Position numbers and translations under genes: made by a program. A stretch of 64,000 nucleotides of DNA, taken from contig NZ_DASQCC010000226.1 of the NCBI RefSeq assembly GCF_035634895.1, positions 1 through 64,000 on the forward strand, given 5' to 3'. The notes below the pieces were generated by a model that was not told the DNA's origin, did not search any database, and saw only the letters and a program-made list of their open reading frames with translations. Of this stretch, positions 52,524 to 61,141 are shown piece by piece (positions within the stretch are counted from its first letter, which is position 1; the number at the start of each line of letters is the position of its first letter). Source of the DNA: Actinophytocola sp035634895. Its GTDB lineage: Bacteria > Actinomycetota > Actinomycetes > Mycobacteriales > Pseudonocardiaceae.

Positions 52524-53468
52524 TCACGATCGCTCCCGCCGGGTGAGCGCGGGCACGATGCCGCGCGGCAGGAACAGCACGACGAGCACCAGCAGCAGCC
52601 CGTAGACCGCGTAGGACAGGACGCTCGGGGCGTAGCTCGGCATGCCGGGCTGGGTGCCCAGGTCGTTCAGTGTCTGCACCAGCAGCGTGATGGCGACCGC
52701 GCCGACCACACCGCCGGCGAGCGTGCCGAGCCCGCCGACGACGGCCATCACCACGTACTCGACCGACAGCAGCACCGGGAACGAGCCGGGGCCGAGGTAG
52801 CCGAGGTAGTAGGCGTAGACCCCGCCGGCGAGGCCGGCGAACGCCGCGGACAGCGCGAACACGGCGAGCCGGTACCGGCCGACCGGCACCCCGCTGGCGG
52901 CCGCGGCGACCTCGCTGGTGGCGAGCGCCCGCAGCCCCCGGCCGGGCCTCGACCGCACGAGGTTGCGTGCGACCAGGAGGACGAGCGCGAGGCAGGCCCA
53001 CGTCAGGTACGCGTACTGGATGTCGTCCTCGAACTCGAACGAGCCGACGGAGAGCCGGGGGATGCCCTGCAGGCCGATGGCGCCGCCGGCCCAGTCGGAC
53101 TGTGCCAGCACCGACAGGAGGATGAGCTGCATGGCGAGCGTGGCGAACGCGAGGTAGTGCCCACGCAGGCGCAGCACGCCGATGCCCACGACGGTCGCGA
53201 ACGCGGCGGCGACGACCGGCGCCGCGACCAGTCCGAGCAGGGGCGGGAAGCCGTGCACGGCGAGGAGTCCCGCGGTGTAGGCGCCGATCGCGTAGAACGA
53301 CGCCTGGCCGAGCGAGATCTGCCCGGCCTGGCCCATCAGCAGCGACAGGCCGACGGTGATCATGGCGGCGAGGCCGGCGAGGATGTAGATGCCGAGCTGA
53401 GCGCCGTCCAGGAACGCCGGCAGGGCAAGGGTTACCAGGGCGGCCGCGGCCAGGAGCACGATTCTCAC
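52524..53468 (-). CDS. livM: Branched-chain amino acid-type ABC permease LivM
   Basis: A 314-residue permease with about eight to ten transmembrane helices. The LivM signature is GLSLLMGQAGQISLGQASFYAIGAY, and a second conserved stretch AFAGLAGGVYAYYLG. It partners with LivH below. Substrates of Liv-type importers include aromatic and other organic acids as well as amino acids; the neighbouring CoA ligase supports an acid. The GTG start overlaps the livH stop (GTGA). Confidence 0.93.
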   Translation of the reverse strand: MRIVLLAAAALVTLALPAFLDGAQLGIYILAGLAAMITVGLSLLMGQAGQISLGQASFYAIGAYTAGLLAVHGFPPLLGLVAAPVVAAAFATVVGIGVLRLRGHYLAFATLAMQLILLSVLAQSDWAGGAIGLQGIPRLSVGSFEFEDDIQYAYLTWACLALVLLVARNLVRSRPGRGLRALATSEVAAAASGVPVGRYRLAVFALSAAFAGLAGGVYAYYLGYLGPGSFPVLLSVEYVVMAVVGGLGTLAGGVVGAVAITLLVQTLNDLGTQPGMPSYAPSVLSYAVYGLLLVLVVLFLPRGIVPALTRRERS

Positions 53469-54316
53469 GCCGGTTCCTCCTGTGTCGCCGGCCGGCGGGC
53501 CGCGCGCCAGATCATCACGGCGATCATCAGGCCCAGCGCGATCTCCGTCTGGTGCGCCGCGTTGCCGTAGCCCGCGACGAGCGCCTGCGTGACGCCGAGC
53601 AGCAGGCCGCCGGCGAGGGTGATTGCCGGGCGGGTCAGGCCGCCGAGGATGGCCGCCGCGAAGCCGTTGACGATCAGCGTGACGTCCGCGTCGAACGTGA
53701 TCTGCTGCACGGGCGTCACGAGCACGCCGGCGAGGCCGCCGAGGGCGCCGCCGATGGTGAAGGCCAGCAGCCCCATCCGCCGCACGTCGAGGCCGATCAC
53801 CCGTGCCGCGTAAGGGTTCGACGCGCACGCCGTCAGCGCCTTGCCGGTGTCCGTGCGGGTGAAGAACAACGCCATGCCCGCGAAGACCGGCAGCGTGACG
53901 CCGATGATCAGGAGGTAGTGGCTCTGCACCCGGGTGTCCCCGATGGACACCGCACCCGGCAGGCCGGCGAACGAGCGCGGCTGGTCGCCCCACACCAGCA
54001 CCTCGACCGCGTACGCGAACACGGCCAGCCCGAGCGTGACGATCAACGCGGACTGGGGTGTCGTGCCGGTCGCGACGAGCCCGACCAGCAACCCCACCAC
54101 CGCGGCCACGGCGACGGCCGCCAGCTCGCCGATCCCGTGTGGCAGCGCGGTGAGGAACGACGACGCGCACATGGCGCCGACGACCGCGAACGCCCCCTGC
54201 GCGAAGTTGACCACGCGCGTCACCCGGTACACGGCCACGAGCCCGCTGCCGACGAGCGCGTAGCCGCAGCCCGTGCCGAGCCCGGTGAGTAGGTAGCCCG
54301 CGAGCTCACTCGACAT
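53465..54316 (-). CDS. livH: Branched-chain amino acid-type ABC permease LivH
   Basis: A 283-residue permease. LivH features: GTGCGYALVGSGLVAVYRVTRVVNFAQGAFAV near the N-terminus and VDFxxxGFAAAILGG-like VNGFAAAILGGLT late. About eight transmembrane helices. It overlaps the LivF gene by 11 bp and LivM by 4 bp. Confidence 0.93.
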   Translation of the reverse strand: MSSELAGYLLTGLGTGCGYALVGSGLVAVYRVTRVVNFAQGAFAVVGAMCASSFLTALPHGIGELAAVAVAAVVGLLVGLVATGTTPQSALIVTLGLAVFAYAVEVLVWGDQPRSFAGLPGAVSIGDTRVQSHYLLIIGVTLPVFAGMALFFTRTDTGKALTACASNPYAARVIGLDVRRMGLLAFTIGGALGGLAGVLVTPVQQITFDADVTLIVNGFAAAILGGLTRPAITLAGGLLLGVTQALVAGYGNAAHQTEIALGLMIAVMIWRAARRPATQEEPA

Positions 54317-54974
54317 CGGCGACCACCCCGCCCAGGTACGCGGCGGAGACCCGTTCGTCCGCGATGAGCTCGCTCGACGAGCCCTCCGCGACGATGCGGC
54401 CCGCCTCCAGCACGTACGCCCGCGTGCACAGGTCGAGCGCGAGCCGCGCGTTCTGCTCGATGAGCAGGACGGCGAGGCCACGGCGGGAGTTCAGCTCCCG
54501 CAGGTGCCTGACGAGGTCCGCGACCACGAGCGGCGCCAGGCCGAGCGAGAGCTCGTCGACGGCGAGCACGTCCGGACGGCTCATCAGGGCCCGGCCGACC
54601 GCGACCATCTGCTGCTCACCGCCCGACAGGGTGCCGGCCCGCCGGTGCCGCAGCTCGGCGAGACGGGGAAGGATCGCGTGCACGGGCGCGGTGTCCCGCT
54701 CCCGGTACCGGCGGCCACCGAGGCGCAGGTTGTCCTCGACGGTGAGGTCGCCGAACACCTGCCGCCCTTCCGGCACGTGCGCGAGCCGGCCCTGCACCGC
54801 GACGGAACCCTCCGCCGGCTTGAGGATCCCGGAGAGCGTGTTGACCAGAGTGGACTTTCCCGCGCCGTTCGGGCCGATCAGCGCGACCATCTCGCCGGCG
54901 TCGACACGCAGGCTGACCCGGTCGAGCGCGGTGGCCGGCCCGTACCGCACGACGAGGTCCCGCACGTCGATCAT
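54306..54974 (-). CDS. livF: ABC transporter ATPase LivF
   Basis: A 222-residue ATPase. Walker A GPNGAGKST (~residues 33-41), signature LSGGEQQMVAVGRAL, Walker B VLAVDELSLGLA (Asp-Glu present), and a switch His shifted (LLIEQNAR). The length and QN motif fit LivF. Confidence 0.93.
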   Translation of the reverse strand: MIDVRDLVVRYGPATALDRVSLRVDAGEMVALIGPNGAGKSTLVNTLSGILKPAEGSVAVQGRLAHVPEGRQVFGDLTVEDNLRLGGRRYRERDTAPVHAILPRLAELRHRRAGTLSGGEQQMVAVGRALMSRPDVLAVDELSLGLAPLVVADLVRHLRELNSRRGLAVLLIEQNARLALDLCTRAYVLEAGRIVAEGSSSELIADERVSAAYLGGVVADVE

Positions 54975-55032
54975 GCCTGCCCTCCGCGCCCGCGAGAGAC
55001 ATCGTCGCGGGGTGGGCGCGACCGGCTCCCGG

Positions 55033-55812
55033 TCATGCCGGCACCTCCGTGCCGAGGTACGCCGCGACCACCTTCTCGTCCGCGCGGACCTGCGCCGGGG
55101 TGCCCTCCGCGATCACCTGGCCCAGGTCCAGCACGGTGATCCGGTCGGCGAGCCGGGTCACGAACGCCACGTCGTGCTCGACCAGCAGCATCGTCAACCC
55201 CTCGGCCTTGAGCTCGGCCAGCAGGCTCGCCAGCCGCTCGCGTTCCGCCGCGCGCAGCCCCGACGCCGGCTCGTCGAGCAGCAGCAGCCTCGGCCGTCCG
55301 CAGAGCGCCCGCGCCACCTGCACCACCCGCTGCTGGCCGAGCGGCAACGCCTCCGCCGGCCGGTCCGCCCAGTCCAGGAGTCCGGTCCTGGCAAGGCATT
55401 CCCGCGCGGTACGCGCTATCGCCCGCTCGTCGCCGCGGTGCCGGCCCAGCCGCGTCACCGCCGAGACGAACCCGGCGCGGGTGCTGGCATGCGCACCCAC
55501 CATCACGTTCTCGAGCACCGTCATGCCGGCGAACACCCGCGCCCCCTGGAACACCACCGCGATCCCGGCCTTCGCGCGGTGATGCGGCGGGAGCCGGTCG
55601 ATGGGGGCACCGTCGTAGGCGACCCTGCCCGCGTCCGCGCGGAGCTGGCCGCCGATCAGACCGAACAGCGTCGACTTGCCCGCGCCGTTCGGCCCGATCA
55701 CGCCCCTCAGCTCGCCGTGCGCGACATGGAGGTCCACGTCGCGCACGGCGAACACCCCGTCGAACGAACGGTGCAACCCGTCCGCCTGCAGCAACAGGGC
55801 GGTCCCCGTCAT
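55033..55812 (-). CDS. livG: ABC transporter ATPase LivG
   Basis: A 259-residue ATPase. Walker A GPNGAGKST, signature LPLGQQRVVQVARAL as usual for LivG, Walker B LLLLDEPASGL, and H-loop VEHDVAF. The start at 55812 overlaps the solute-binding protein stop (ATGA). Confidence 0.93.
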   Translation of the reverse strand: MTGTALLLQADGLHRSFDGVFAVRDVDLHVAHGELRGVIGPNGAGKSTLFGLIGGQLRADAGRVAYDGAPIDRLPPHHRAKAGIAVVFQGARVFAGMTVLENVMVGAHASTRAGFVSAVTRLGRHRGDERAIARTARECLARTGLLDWADRPAEALPLGQQRVVQVARALCGRPRLLLLDEPASGLRAAERERLASLLAELKAEGLTMLLVEHDVAFVTRLADRITVLDLGQVIAEGTPAQVRADEKVVAAYLGTEVPA

Positions 55813-56993
55813 GAACCCAGCTCGGCCAGCTGCTTGCTGGCCCACTCGGTCGGCTTGAACGCGCCCTGGGTCACCTTGGTGATCGCGATGAACTCGGGCC
55901 CCAGGCCGGCATGGTTGTCCTTGCCGTAGGCGTACTTGCCGTTCGGCGTCACCAGCGACAGGCCCTCCAGCGCGTCCCGGATCTTCTCCGGATCCGCGCT
56001 TCCCGCCTTCTCGATGGCCGCCACCAGCAGCTTCACCCCGCTGTAGCCGTCCTGCGCGAACTGCGGCGGCGGGTAGCCGTACTTCTTCTCGAACGACGTG
56101 GTGAGCTCGGAGATCGCGTTCTTCTGCTCCCCGTCAGGAAGCTCCGGGCCGACCAGGCCGATCGAGCTGGCCACCGTCACGCCCTCGGCCGCGGCGCCGA
56201 CCGGGTCGAGGAACAGCTTGCTCGCCTGCGCGCCGGTCAGCACGAGCGGGACGTTCACGCCGGCCGTGGCGTACTGCTTGGTCAGCGCGACCGCGGGGGC
56301 GCCGGTCGCCCACACCACGAACGCCTGCGCGCCCGAGGACCGGACGTGCCCGATCACCGCGCCGAACTCGGTCGCGTCGGTCTGGAACTCCTCGGACGCC
56401 ACGATCTTCACGCCGTACTTCGCGGCCTTGTCCTGCATGCCCTTGAAGCCGGCGACCGCGTACGAGCTCTTGGTGTCGTGCGCGACGGCCACGGTGGACA
56501 CGCCGGTCGCCTTGAAGTACTGGAGGATCCGCTCGCCGTACAGCGACGCCAGCGCCGGCACCACGAACACGTACGGGTGCAGGGGCTTCACCTGCTCGTC
56601 GGCGGGAGTCAGCGACAGGTAGGGGATCTTCGCGCGGTCGACGGACGGGATCGTGGCGAGCGCCGAGTTGGAGAAGGGCGACCCGATGACCGCGCTCACG
56701 TCGTCGCCACGCAGGTCGTTGAACGCCAGCACCGACTGGTCCGGCTGGCTCTTGTCGTCCTTGACCACCAGCTCGAGCTTGCGGCCGCCGAGCACCCCGC
56801 CGTCGCGGTTGACCTTCTCGACGGCGAGCTCGACGGACTTCTTGTTCTCACCGCCGAGCGGTGAGTAGTTGCCGGTCAGCGACACGATCTGGCCGACACG
56901 GATGGGGTCGTCGGACGAGGTGGCTGTGTTGCCGTCACCGCATCCCGCCACGACAAGGGAAAGGGCTGCCAGGGACATAACAAGTCGACGCAC
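55809..56993 (-). CDS. ABC transporter solute-binding lipoprotein, LivK-like
   Basis: A 394-residue lipoprotein. The signal peptide ends at VVAGCG (lipobox). The mature part is a type I periplasmic-binding fold: IRVGQIVSLTGNYSPLGGENKKSVELAV, then VIGSPFSNSALATIP and FQTDATEFGAVIGHV. It feeds LivHMGF. GTG at 56993 has AGGAGG. It is the first gene of the nine-gene operon, divergent from the PaaX regulator. Confidence 0.92.
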   Translation of the reverse strand: MRRLVMSLAALSLVVAGCGDGNTATSSDDPIRVGQIVSLTGNYSPLGGENKKSVELAVEKVNRDGGVLGGRKLELVVKDDKSQPDQSVLAFNDLRGDDVSAVIGSPFSNSALATIPSVDRAKIPYLSLTPADEQVKPLHPYVFVVPALASLYGERILQYFKATGVSTVAVAHDTKSSYAVAGFKGMQDKAAKYGVKIVASEEFQTDATEFGAVIGHVRSSGAQAFVVWATGAPAVALTKQYATAGVNVPLVLTGAQASKLFLDPVGAAAEGVTVASSIGLVGPELPDGEQKNAISELTTSFEKKYGYPPPQFAQDGYSGVKLLVAAIEKAGSADPEKIRDALEGLSLVTPNGKYAYGKDNHAGLGPEFIAITKVTQGAFKPTEWASKQLAELGS

Positions 56994-57030
56994 CGTACCT
57001 CCTCGTACGCGCCGTGTGGCCGCACACAAA

Positions 57031-57070
57031 GTTAGGCGTCTTGGTTGCAGCCGTCAAGAAACTGCCTAAC
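57031..57070. promoter_or_regulatory. Operator and promoter in Liv/PaaX gap
   Basis: GTTAGGC (57031-57037) and its complement GCCTAAC (57064-57070) flank 26 nt; less regular pairing continues inward (GTCTTG / CAAGAA). A -10 TAACAT (57067-57072) overlaps the right arm and lies about 9 nt before the PaaX GTG, implying a leaderless mRNA. TTGCAG (57045-57050) is a possible -35. Binding of the regulator here would control both operons. Confidence 0.6.
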
Positions 57071-57080
57071 ATTGCTCCCT

Positions 57081-57899
57081 GTGGCAGACGACCCAAGGCC
57101 TCAGTCGCTGATGCTCACGCTGCTGGGCGACTACCTGTACGGGACCGACCTGTGCGTGTTCTCGGGCAGCGTGATCGACGTGCTGGACCGGCTCGGCGTG
57201 TCCGAGCACGCGACCCGCTCGACGCTGACGCGCATGGTCAACCGCGGCCTCCTGCATCGCCAGAAACAGGGCCGGCGCATGTACTTCGGGCTGACGCCAC
57301 GGGCCGTCGAGATCCTGCGCGACGGTCAGGACCGCATCTGGCGCACCGGCGCGGTCAACGACGACTGGGACGGCACGTGGACGCTGCTCGGCTTCTCACT
57401 GCCCGAGGCGTGGCGGCGGCAGCGGCACGACCTGCGCTCGAAGCTCGCGTGGGCGGGTTTCGGCTCTCTGCAGGGCGGGCTGTGGATCGCACCGGGGCAC
57501 GTCGAGGTCGACGACATCGTCGCGTCGCTGGGACTCGGGGCGCACGTGCGGGTGTTCCGCGCGACGGTCGACGAGCTGACCGACGTCGGCCAGCTCGTCG
57601 TGGAGGCCTACGACCTCGTGACGATCTCCACGGGCTACCGGGTCTTCCTCGACCGGTGGACGGAGTCGCCGCCGCATCCGGACGACCCGCTGGCCGCCCA
57701 CCTGTCGATCGTCACCGAGTGGCTGCGGGTGATCCGCAAGGATCCTCGGCTGCCGGTCCGGCACCTGCCCGAGTACTGGCCGGCCATCGCGGCACAGAAG
57801 GCGTTCCACGACACGGAGGGCCGCCTCTCCCGCCCGGCGGCGGCCCTGGCGGCCGGCCTCCTCGACACGATGCCGACGAACGAGGCACTGGCCGAGTGA
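57081..57899 (+). CDS. PaaX-family transcriptional regulator
   Basis: A 272-residue PaaX-type repressor. The N-terminal winged helix reads LMLTLLGDYLYG, then LGVSEHATRSTLTRMVNRGLLHRQKQGRRMYFGLT; a middle domain WDGTWTLLGFSLPE and a C-terminal PaaX domain (LPVRHLPEYWPAIAA) follow. PaaX proteins sense aryl- or acyl-CoA thioesters such as phenylacetyl-CoA. The product of the operon's own CoA ligase is therefore a likely effector. The GTG at 57081 appears leaderless. Confidence 0.88.
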   Translation: MADDPRPQSLMLTLLGDYLYGTDLCVFSGSVIDVLDRLGVSEHATRSTLTRMVNRGLLHRQKQGRRMYFGLTPRAVEILRDGQDRIWRTGAVNDDWDGTWTLLGFSLPEAWRRQRHDLRSKLAWAGFGSLQGGLWIAPGHVEVDDIVASLGLGAHVRVFRATVDELTDVGQLVVEAYDLVTISTGYRVFLDRWTESPPHPDDPLAAHLSIVTEWLRVIRKDPRLPVRHLPEYWPAIAAQKAFHDTEGRLSRPAAALAAGLLDTMPTNEALAE

Positions 57900-57947
57900 A
57901 CATCGACGGGCCGCCGGTCGGGGCACTCGCACCCGCGGCCGGGCGGG

Positions 57948-58790
57948 TCAGGGCTTGCGGCCCACCGCGCCCACGATGCAGCGGGCCGCGCCGCTCAGCG
58001 GGGTCAGGCGGGGGCCGTCGGGCCACCACTCGTCGCAGACCGCCAGTCCCGGCTCGGACGGGGCGTTCGGCTTGATCAGCTCCAGGCCGTCCAACATGGG
58101 CAGGATCTCGTCGCGGGTGCGGAACCGGCCCGCCCCCATCGGGCCGTTGACCAGGATGTTCTCGATCCGCCGGGCGATCTCGGTCAGCTCCGGCACCTGC
58201 GGGTCGAAGAAGTGCGAGAACACGACGTAGCTCCCGGACGGCAGCGCGTCGACGTACTCCCGCATGATCTCCGGCGCGTGGTCGCCCTCGACGTGGTGCA
58301 TCGTGCCGACCTGGAGTACCACCAGCGGCCGCGTGAAGTCCAGGTTCGCGCGGACGACCTCGTTCTCGAGCACCGACCTGGGCTGGAAGATGTCCGCCGA
58401 GACCATGTGCACCCGGAAGTCGTCCTCCAGCAACGCACGGCCGTGTGCGAGCACCACCGGGTCGTTGTCCACGTACACGACCTTGGCCTCGTCGTTGAAC
58501 CGCTGGACGATCTGGTGGGTGTTCTCCGCGGTCGGCAGGCCGGAACCGCAGTCGAGGAACTGGCTGATCCGCGTCTGCGCGAGGAAGCGGCACGCACGGT
58601 TCAGGAAGCCCCGGTTGCCGCGGGCGATGTCCACCGCCTCCGGCACCGCCTCGTTGATCTTGACCATGACCTGGCGGTCGACCTCGTACAGGTCCTTCCC
58701 ACCCAGGAAGCCCCCGTACACCCGGGCGATACTCGGCCGGTTGGGGTCCACCCCGACCGGAACCTGGCTTGGCGAAGTCGGTGCTGCCAT
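57948..58790 (-). CDS. DUF574/S-adenosyl methyltransferase
   Basis: A 280-residue protein of the actinobacterial S-adenosyl methyltransferase family (formerly DUF574). Signature: RPSIARVYGGFLGGKDLYEVDRQV at the start; SAM fold FLDCGSGLPTAENTHQ and VVYVDNDPVVLAHGRAL. Substrates of this large family are unknown. The ATG at 58790 has GAGGA. It ends convergent to the PaaX gene. Confidence 0.93.
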   Translation of the reverse strand: MAAPTSPSQVPVGVDPNRPSIARVYGGFLGGKDLYEVDRQVMVKINEAVPEAVDIARGNRGFLNRACRFLAQTRISQFLDCGSGLPTAENTHQIVQRFNDEAKVVYVDNDPVVLAHGRALLEDDFRVHMVSADIFQPRSVLENEVVRANLDFTRPLVVLQVGTMHHVEGDHAPEIMREYVDALPSGSYVVFSHFFDPQVPELTEIARRIENILVNGPMGAGRFRTRDEILPMLDGLELIKPNAPSEPGLAVCDEWWPDGPRLTPLSGAARCIVGAVGRKP

Positions 58791-58888
58791 CGAGTCCTCA
58801 CCTACGTTCTTGAACCGGGACGGAGTAACCACAGTAGTACCCCTGGTGACGGCCATGGCCGTACTCACTCGAACGGGCGATCACCCGA

Positions 58889-60406
58889 TCAGGCGGCGCT
58901 GAGGCGGCGCACCGAGTCGAGCAGCCACATCCCGTTCTGCTGGACCAGCGTGTACTCGTGCCGCTCGCGGCTCTGGCTGCCGTCCTTCCGGGTGTACACC
59001 AGGTTCACCTGCACCTTGTTCGTGCCGACCTGCACGGCGCCGGTCGCGGTGACCGAGCTGATGTTGCTCCAGAACCGCTCGTAGTAGCCCTGCCGGCCGC
59101 CGCCCGGGTTCTGCTGGAACTTCGGGCTGAGGCGTTTCCACGCCTCGTCCCGGTTGCCGGGCACCAGGGCGTAGTACTCGTTGACCGCCGCGACGGGCGT
59201 GGCCGCGACCGGCTGCCCCGTCGGCGTGCCGGAGGTGGCGGGCGGGGGAGTCGTGGTCGTCGTGCGTTCGGTCGTCGTGGTTCCGGTGGTCGTGGATGTC
59301 GTCGTGCTCGCGGGTTTCCGCGCCGAACTCGACGACCCGCCGCCGGCCGCGCGGTCGTCGCCGGAGGCGGCGCCGTTCCGGTTGAACAGCATCGTGACCA
59401 GTGCGGCCACCACGGCCACCGCCACCAGGCCTGCGGCGACCGCGACCACCTGTCTGCGCCGGCGCGCGGTCGGCGTGGCGGCCGCGGCTGCCGGCGCGGC
59501 CGAGGCACCGGCACCCGCGGCCGGCTCGGCGGCCTCGGTGGGGGCCTCGGCCGGAGGGGCGGCGGCCGGGACGACCGCGACCGGCGCCGCGTCGGACCGC
59601 TCCTCCGTCACCGCGGCGAGCGCGTCCCTGGCCTCGGTCATCGAGGGCCGTTTCTCGGGATCGTCGCTGAGCAACCACAGCAGCACGTCGGTCATCGGCC
59701 CGGCGTGTGTCGGCGGCGTGATCTCCCCGGACGACACCCGGTACAGGAGCTTCATCGCGTTGGCGTCGTCCCCGACCGGCGGCGCGCCCTCGACCGCCGC
59801 GTACAGGGTGGCGCCGAGCGAGTACACGTCCGCGGCGAACGAGGCGGACCCGCCCCTCGCGACCTCGGGTGCGAGGTAGGCGGGCGTGCCGGCGAACGTG
59901 CTGGTCGCGGTCAGCGTCAGGTCGCTGATCACCCGCGAGATGCCGAAGTCGGTGATCTTGACCGTGCCGTCCTCGCCGATCAGCACGTTGGCCGGCTTGA
60001 CGTCCCGGTGCACCACCCCGGCCTCGTGTGCGGCCATCAGCGCCGCGGCGGCCTCGGCGCCGATCCGCGCCACCTCGTCATAGGGCAGCGTGCCGCGCTC
60101 GGCCAGGCTCTTGGAGGGGAAGTACTCCATGATCAGGTACGGCTGGCCGCCGTCGGTGACCACGTCGTACACCGTGATCAGTTGCGGATGGTGCAACCGC
60201 GCGGCGATCCGGCCCTCCCGCATGGTGCGGCGGACCATCTCCTCGCCCTGCGGCTCGGAGAGCTCGGCGGGTACGCGAAGCTGCTTGACGGCGACCGTGC
60301 GGCGCAGGCGCTCGTCGTCGGCGCGCCAGATCACACCCATACCGCCGCTGCCGATGTGCTCGAGCAGCCGGTACCGGCCCGCGACGATCCGCTCTTCCTC
60401 GCTCAT
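58889..60406 (-). CDS. Transmembrane Ser/Thr protein kinase
   Basis: A 505-residue PknB-type kinase. G-loop IGSGGMGVIWRAD, Lys in VAVKQL, catalytic HRDVKPANVLI, DFGISRV, and APE as LAPEVARGG. An Ala/Pro-rich juxtamembrane segment leads to one transmembrane helix (VVAVAAGLVAVAVVAALVTML, ~residue 330). Outside is a Ser/Thr-rich linker and a C-terminal ~115-residue domain (AVNEYYALVPGNRDEAWKRL to the end), NTF2/SnoaL-like in pattern. No PASTA repeats. The ligand is unknown. Confidence 0.92.
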   Translation of the reverse strand: MSEEERIVAGRYRLLEHIGSGGMGVIWRADDERLRRTVAVKQLRVPAELSEPQGEEMVRRTMREGRIAARLHHPQLITVYDVVTDGGQPYLIMEYFPSKSLAERGTLPYDEVARIGAEAAAALMAAHEAGVVHRDVKPANVLIGEDGTVKITDFGISRVISDLTLTATSTFAGTPAYLAPEVARGGSASFAADVYSLGATLYAAVEGAPPVGDDANAMKLLYRVSSGEITPPTHAGPMTDVLLWLLSDDPEKRPSMTEARDALAAVTEERSDAAPVAVVPAAAPPAEAPTEAAEPAAGAGASAAPAAAAATPTARRRRQVVAVAAGLVAVAVVAALVTMLFNRNGAASGDDRAAGGGSSSSARKPASTTTSTTTGTTTTERTTTTTPPPATSGTPTGQPVAATPVAAVNEYYALVPGNRDEAWKRLSPKFQQNPGGGRQGYYERFWSNISSVTATGAVQVGTNKVQVNLVYTRKDGSQSRERHEYTLVQQNGMWLLDSVRRLSAA

Positions 60407-60464
60407 CCGTCCCCTGTCTCGCGCTGCCGTCACCTAGGAATAGCACGCGAGGGAGACACGGCGA

Positions 60465-60650
60465 TCACCCACGGGGTGCGGGTACGTCGGGCACACCCTC
60501 GTCGGCACGCAGTCCCAGCATATCGAGCAGCCGGACGCACTCGGCCGGGTCACCCGCGGCGGACGCGACCGCGAGCACGGCACGCCTGCGCTGGTCCGCG
60601 GTCAGGTCGACGGTGGTCAGCTGGTAGTCGACGACTTCCTTCGTAGGCAT
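60465..60650 (-). CDS. 61-residue protein upstream of kinase gene
   Basis: A small helical protein with a good GGAGGGGAT ribosome site: TKEVVDYQLTTVDLTADQRRRAVLAVASAAGDPAECVRLLDMLG, ending acidic/Pro-rich. The gene is 58 bp upstream of the kinase on the same strand. No family is recognised. Confidence 0.7.
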   Translation of the reverse strand: MPTKEVVDYQLTTVDLTADQRRRAVLAVASAAGDPAECVRLLDMLGLRADEGVPDVPAPRG

Positions 60651-60794
60651 GGCCGCATCCCCTCCAGGTTCGACGACTTCCAGGTTCGACGTCGGCTACC
60701 CGGCCGGCCACTGTCCGAAACTACTCCGACGCCGCGATATTCCGTCGCGCCGCACTCGACGAAGGGACGCGCGGGACGGCCGAGAAGTCGCGGT

Positions 60795-60952
60795 TCACCT
60801 CGGGGACCGGCCGCGGCGGGCGAGGCCGGTCCCGGAGATGCCGAGCGCCCATGTGAAGACCAGGGTGCCGAGGGTGATCCCGTGTACCAGCTCCATGAGC
60901 GCGGCCCGCCGATCACGAGGGCGACCAGCAGCACCGTGATCCGCTTCTTCAT
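60795..60952 (-). pseudogene. Frameshifted small membrane protein
   Basis: A strong GGGAGG precedes ATG at 60952, which opens KKRITVLLVALVIGG. The frame then turns into nonsense; another frame (ATG at 60896, LVHGITLGTLVFTWALGISGTGLARRGR, stop 60795) continues a second hydrophobic stretch. One indel near 60900 would join them into a two-helix membrane protein of about 50 residues. It is broken or misassembled. Confidence 0.45.
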
Positions 60953-61116
60953 CCGAGCCTCCCAGTTTCTTCGCGGCTGGACCGCCCCCGCGGTGCGCCG
61001 GATCGAGGAATGTCCCGTGTGGACAAGTCGGGTGGCTCCCACGCGGCGTGTCCGGCGCGCGAGCGATCCCCCATGTGAGGGGAGTCCTTCCCGATCTCGT
61101 GGGTGTTACGGCCGAT

Positions 61117-61135
61117 TATTATGTGTGCCATAATA
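61117..61135. promoter_or_regulatory. Operator/-10 of the MarR gene
   Basis: TATTATG-TGTGC-CATAATA, perfect 7-nt arms. CATAAT (61129-61134) lies 7 nt before the MarR GTG, so it doubles as a -10 box for a leaderless mRNA. The site suits autoregulation by the MarR protein. Confidence 0.65.
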
Positions 61136-61141
61136 CCGCCC

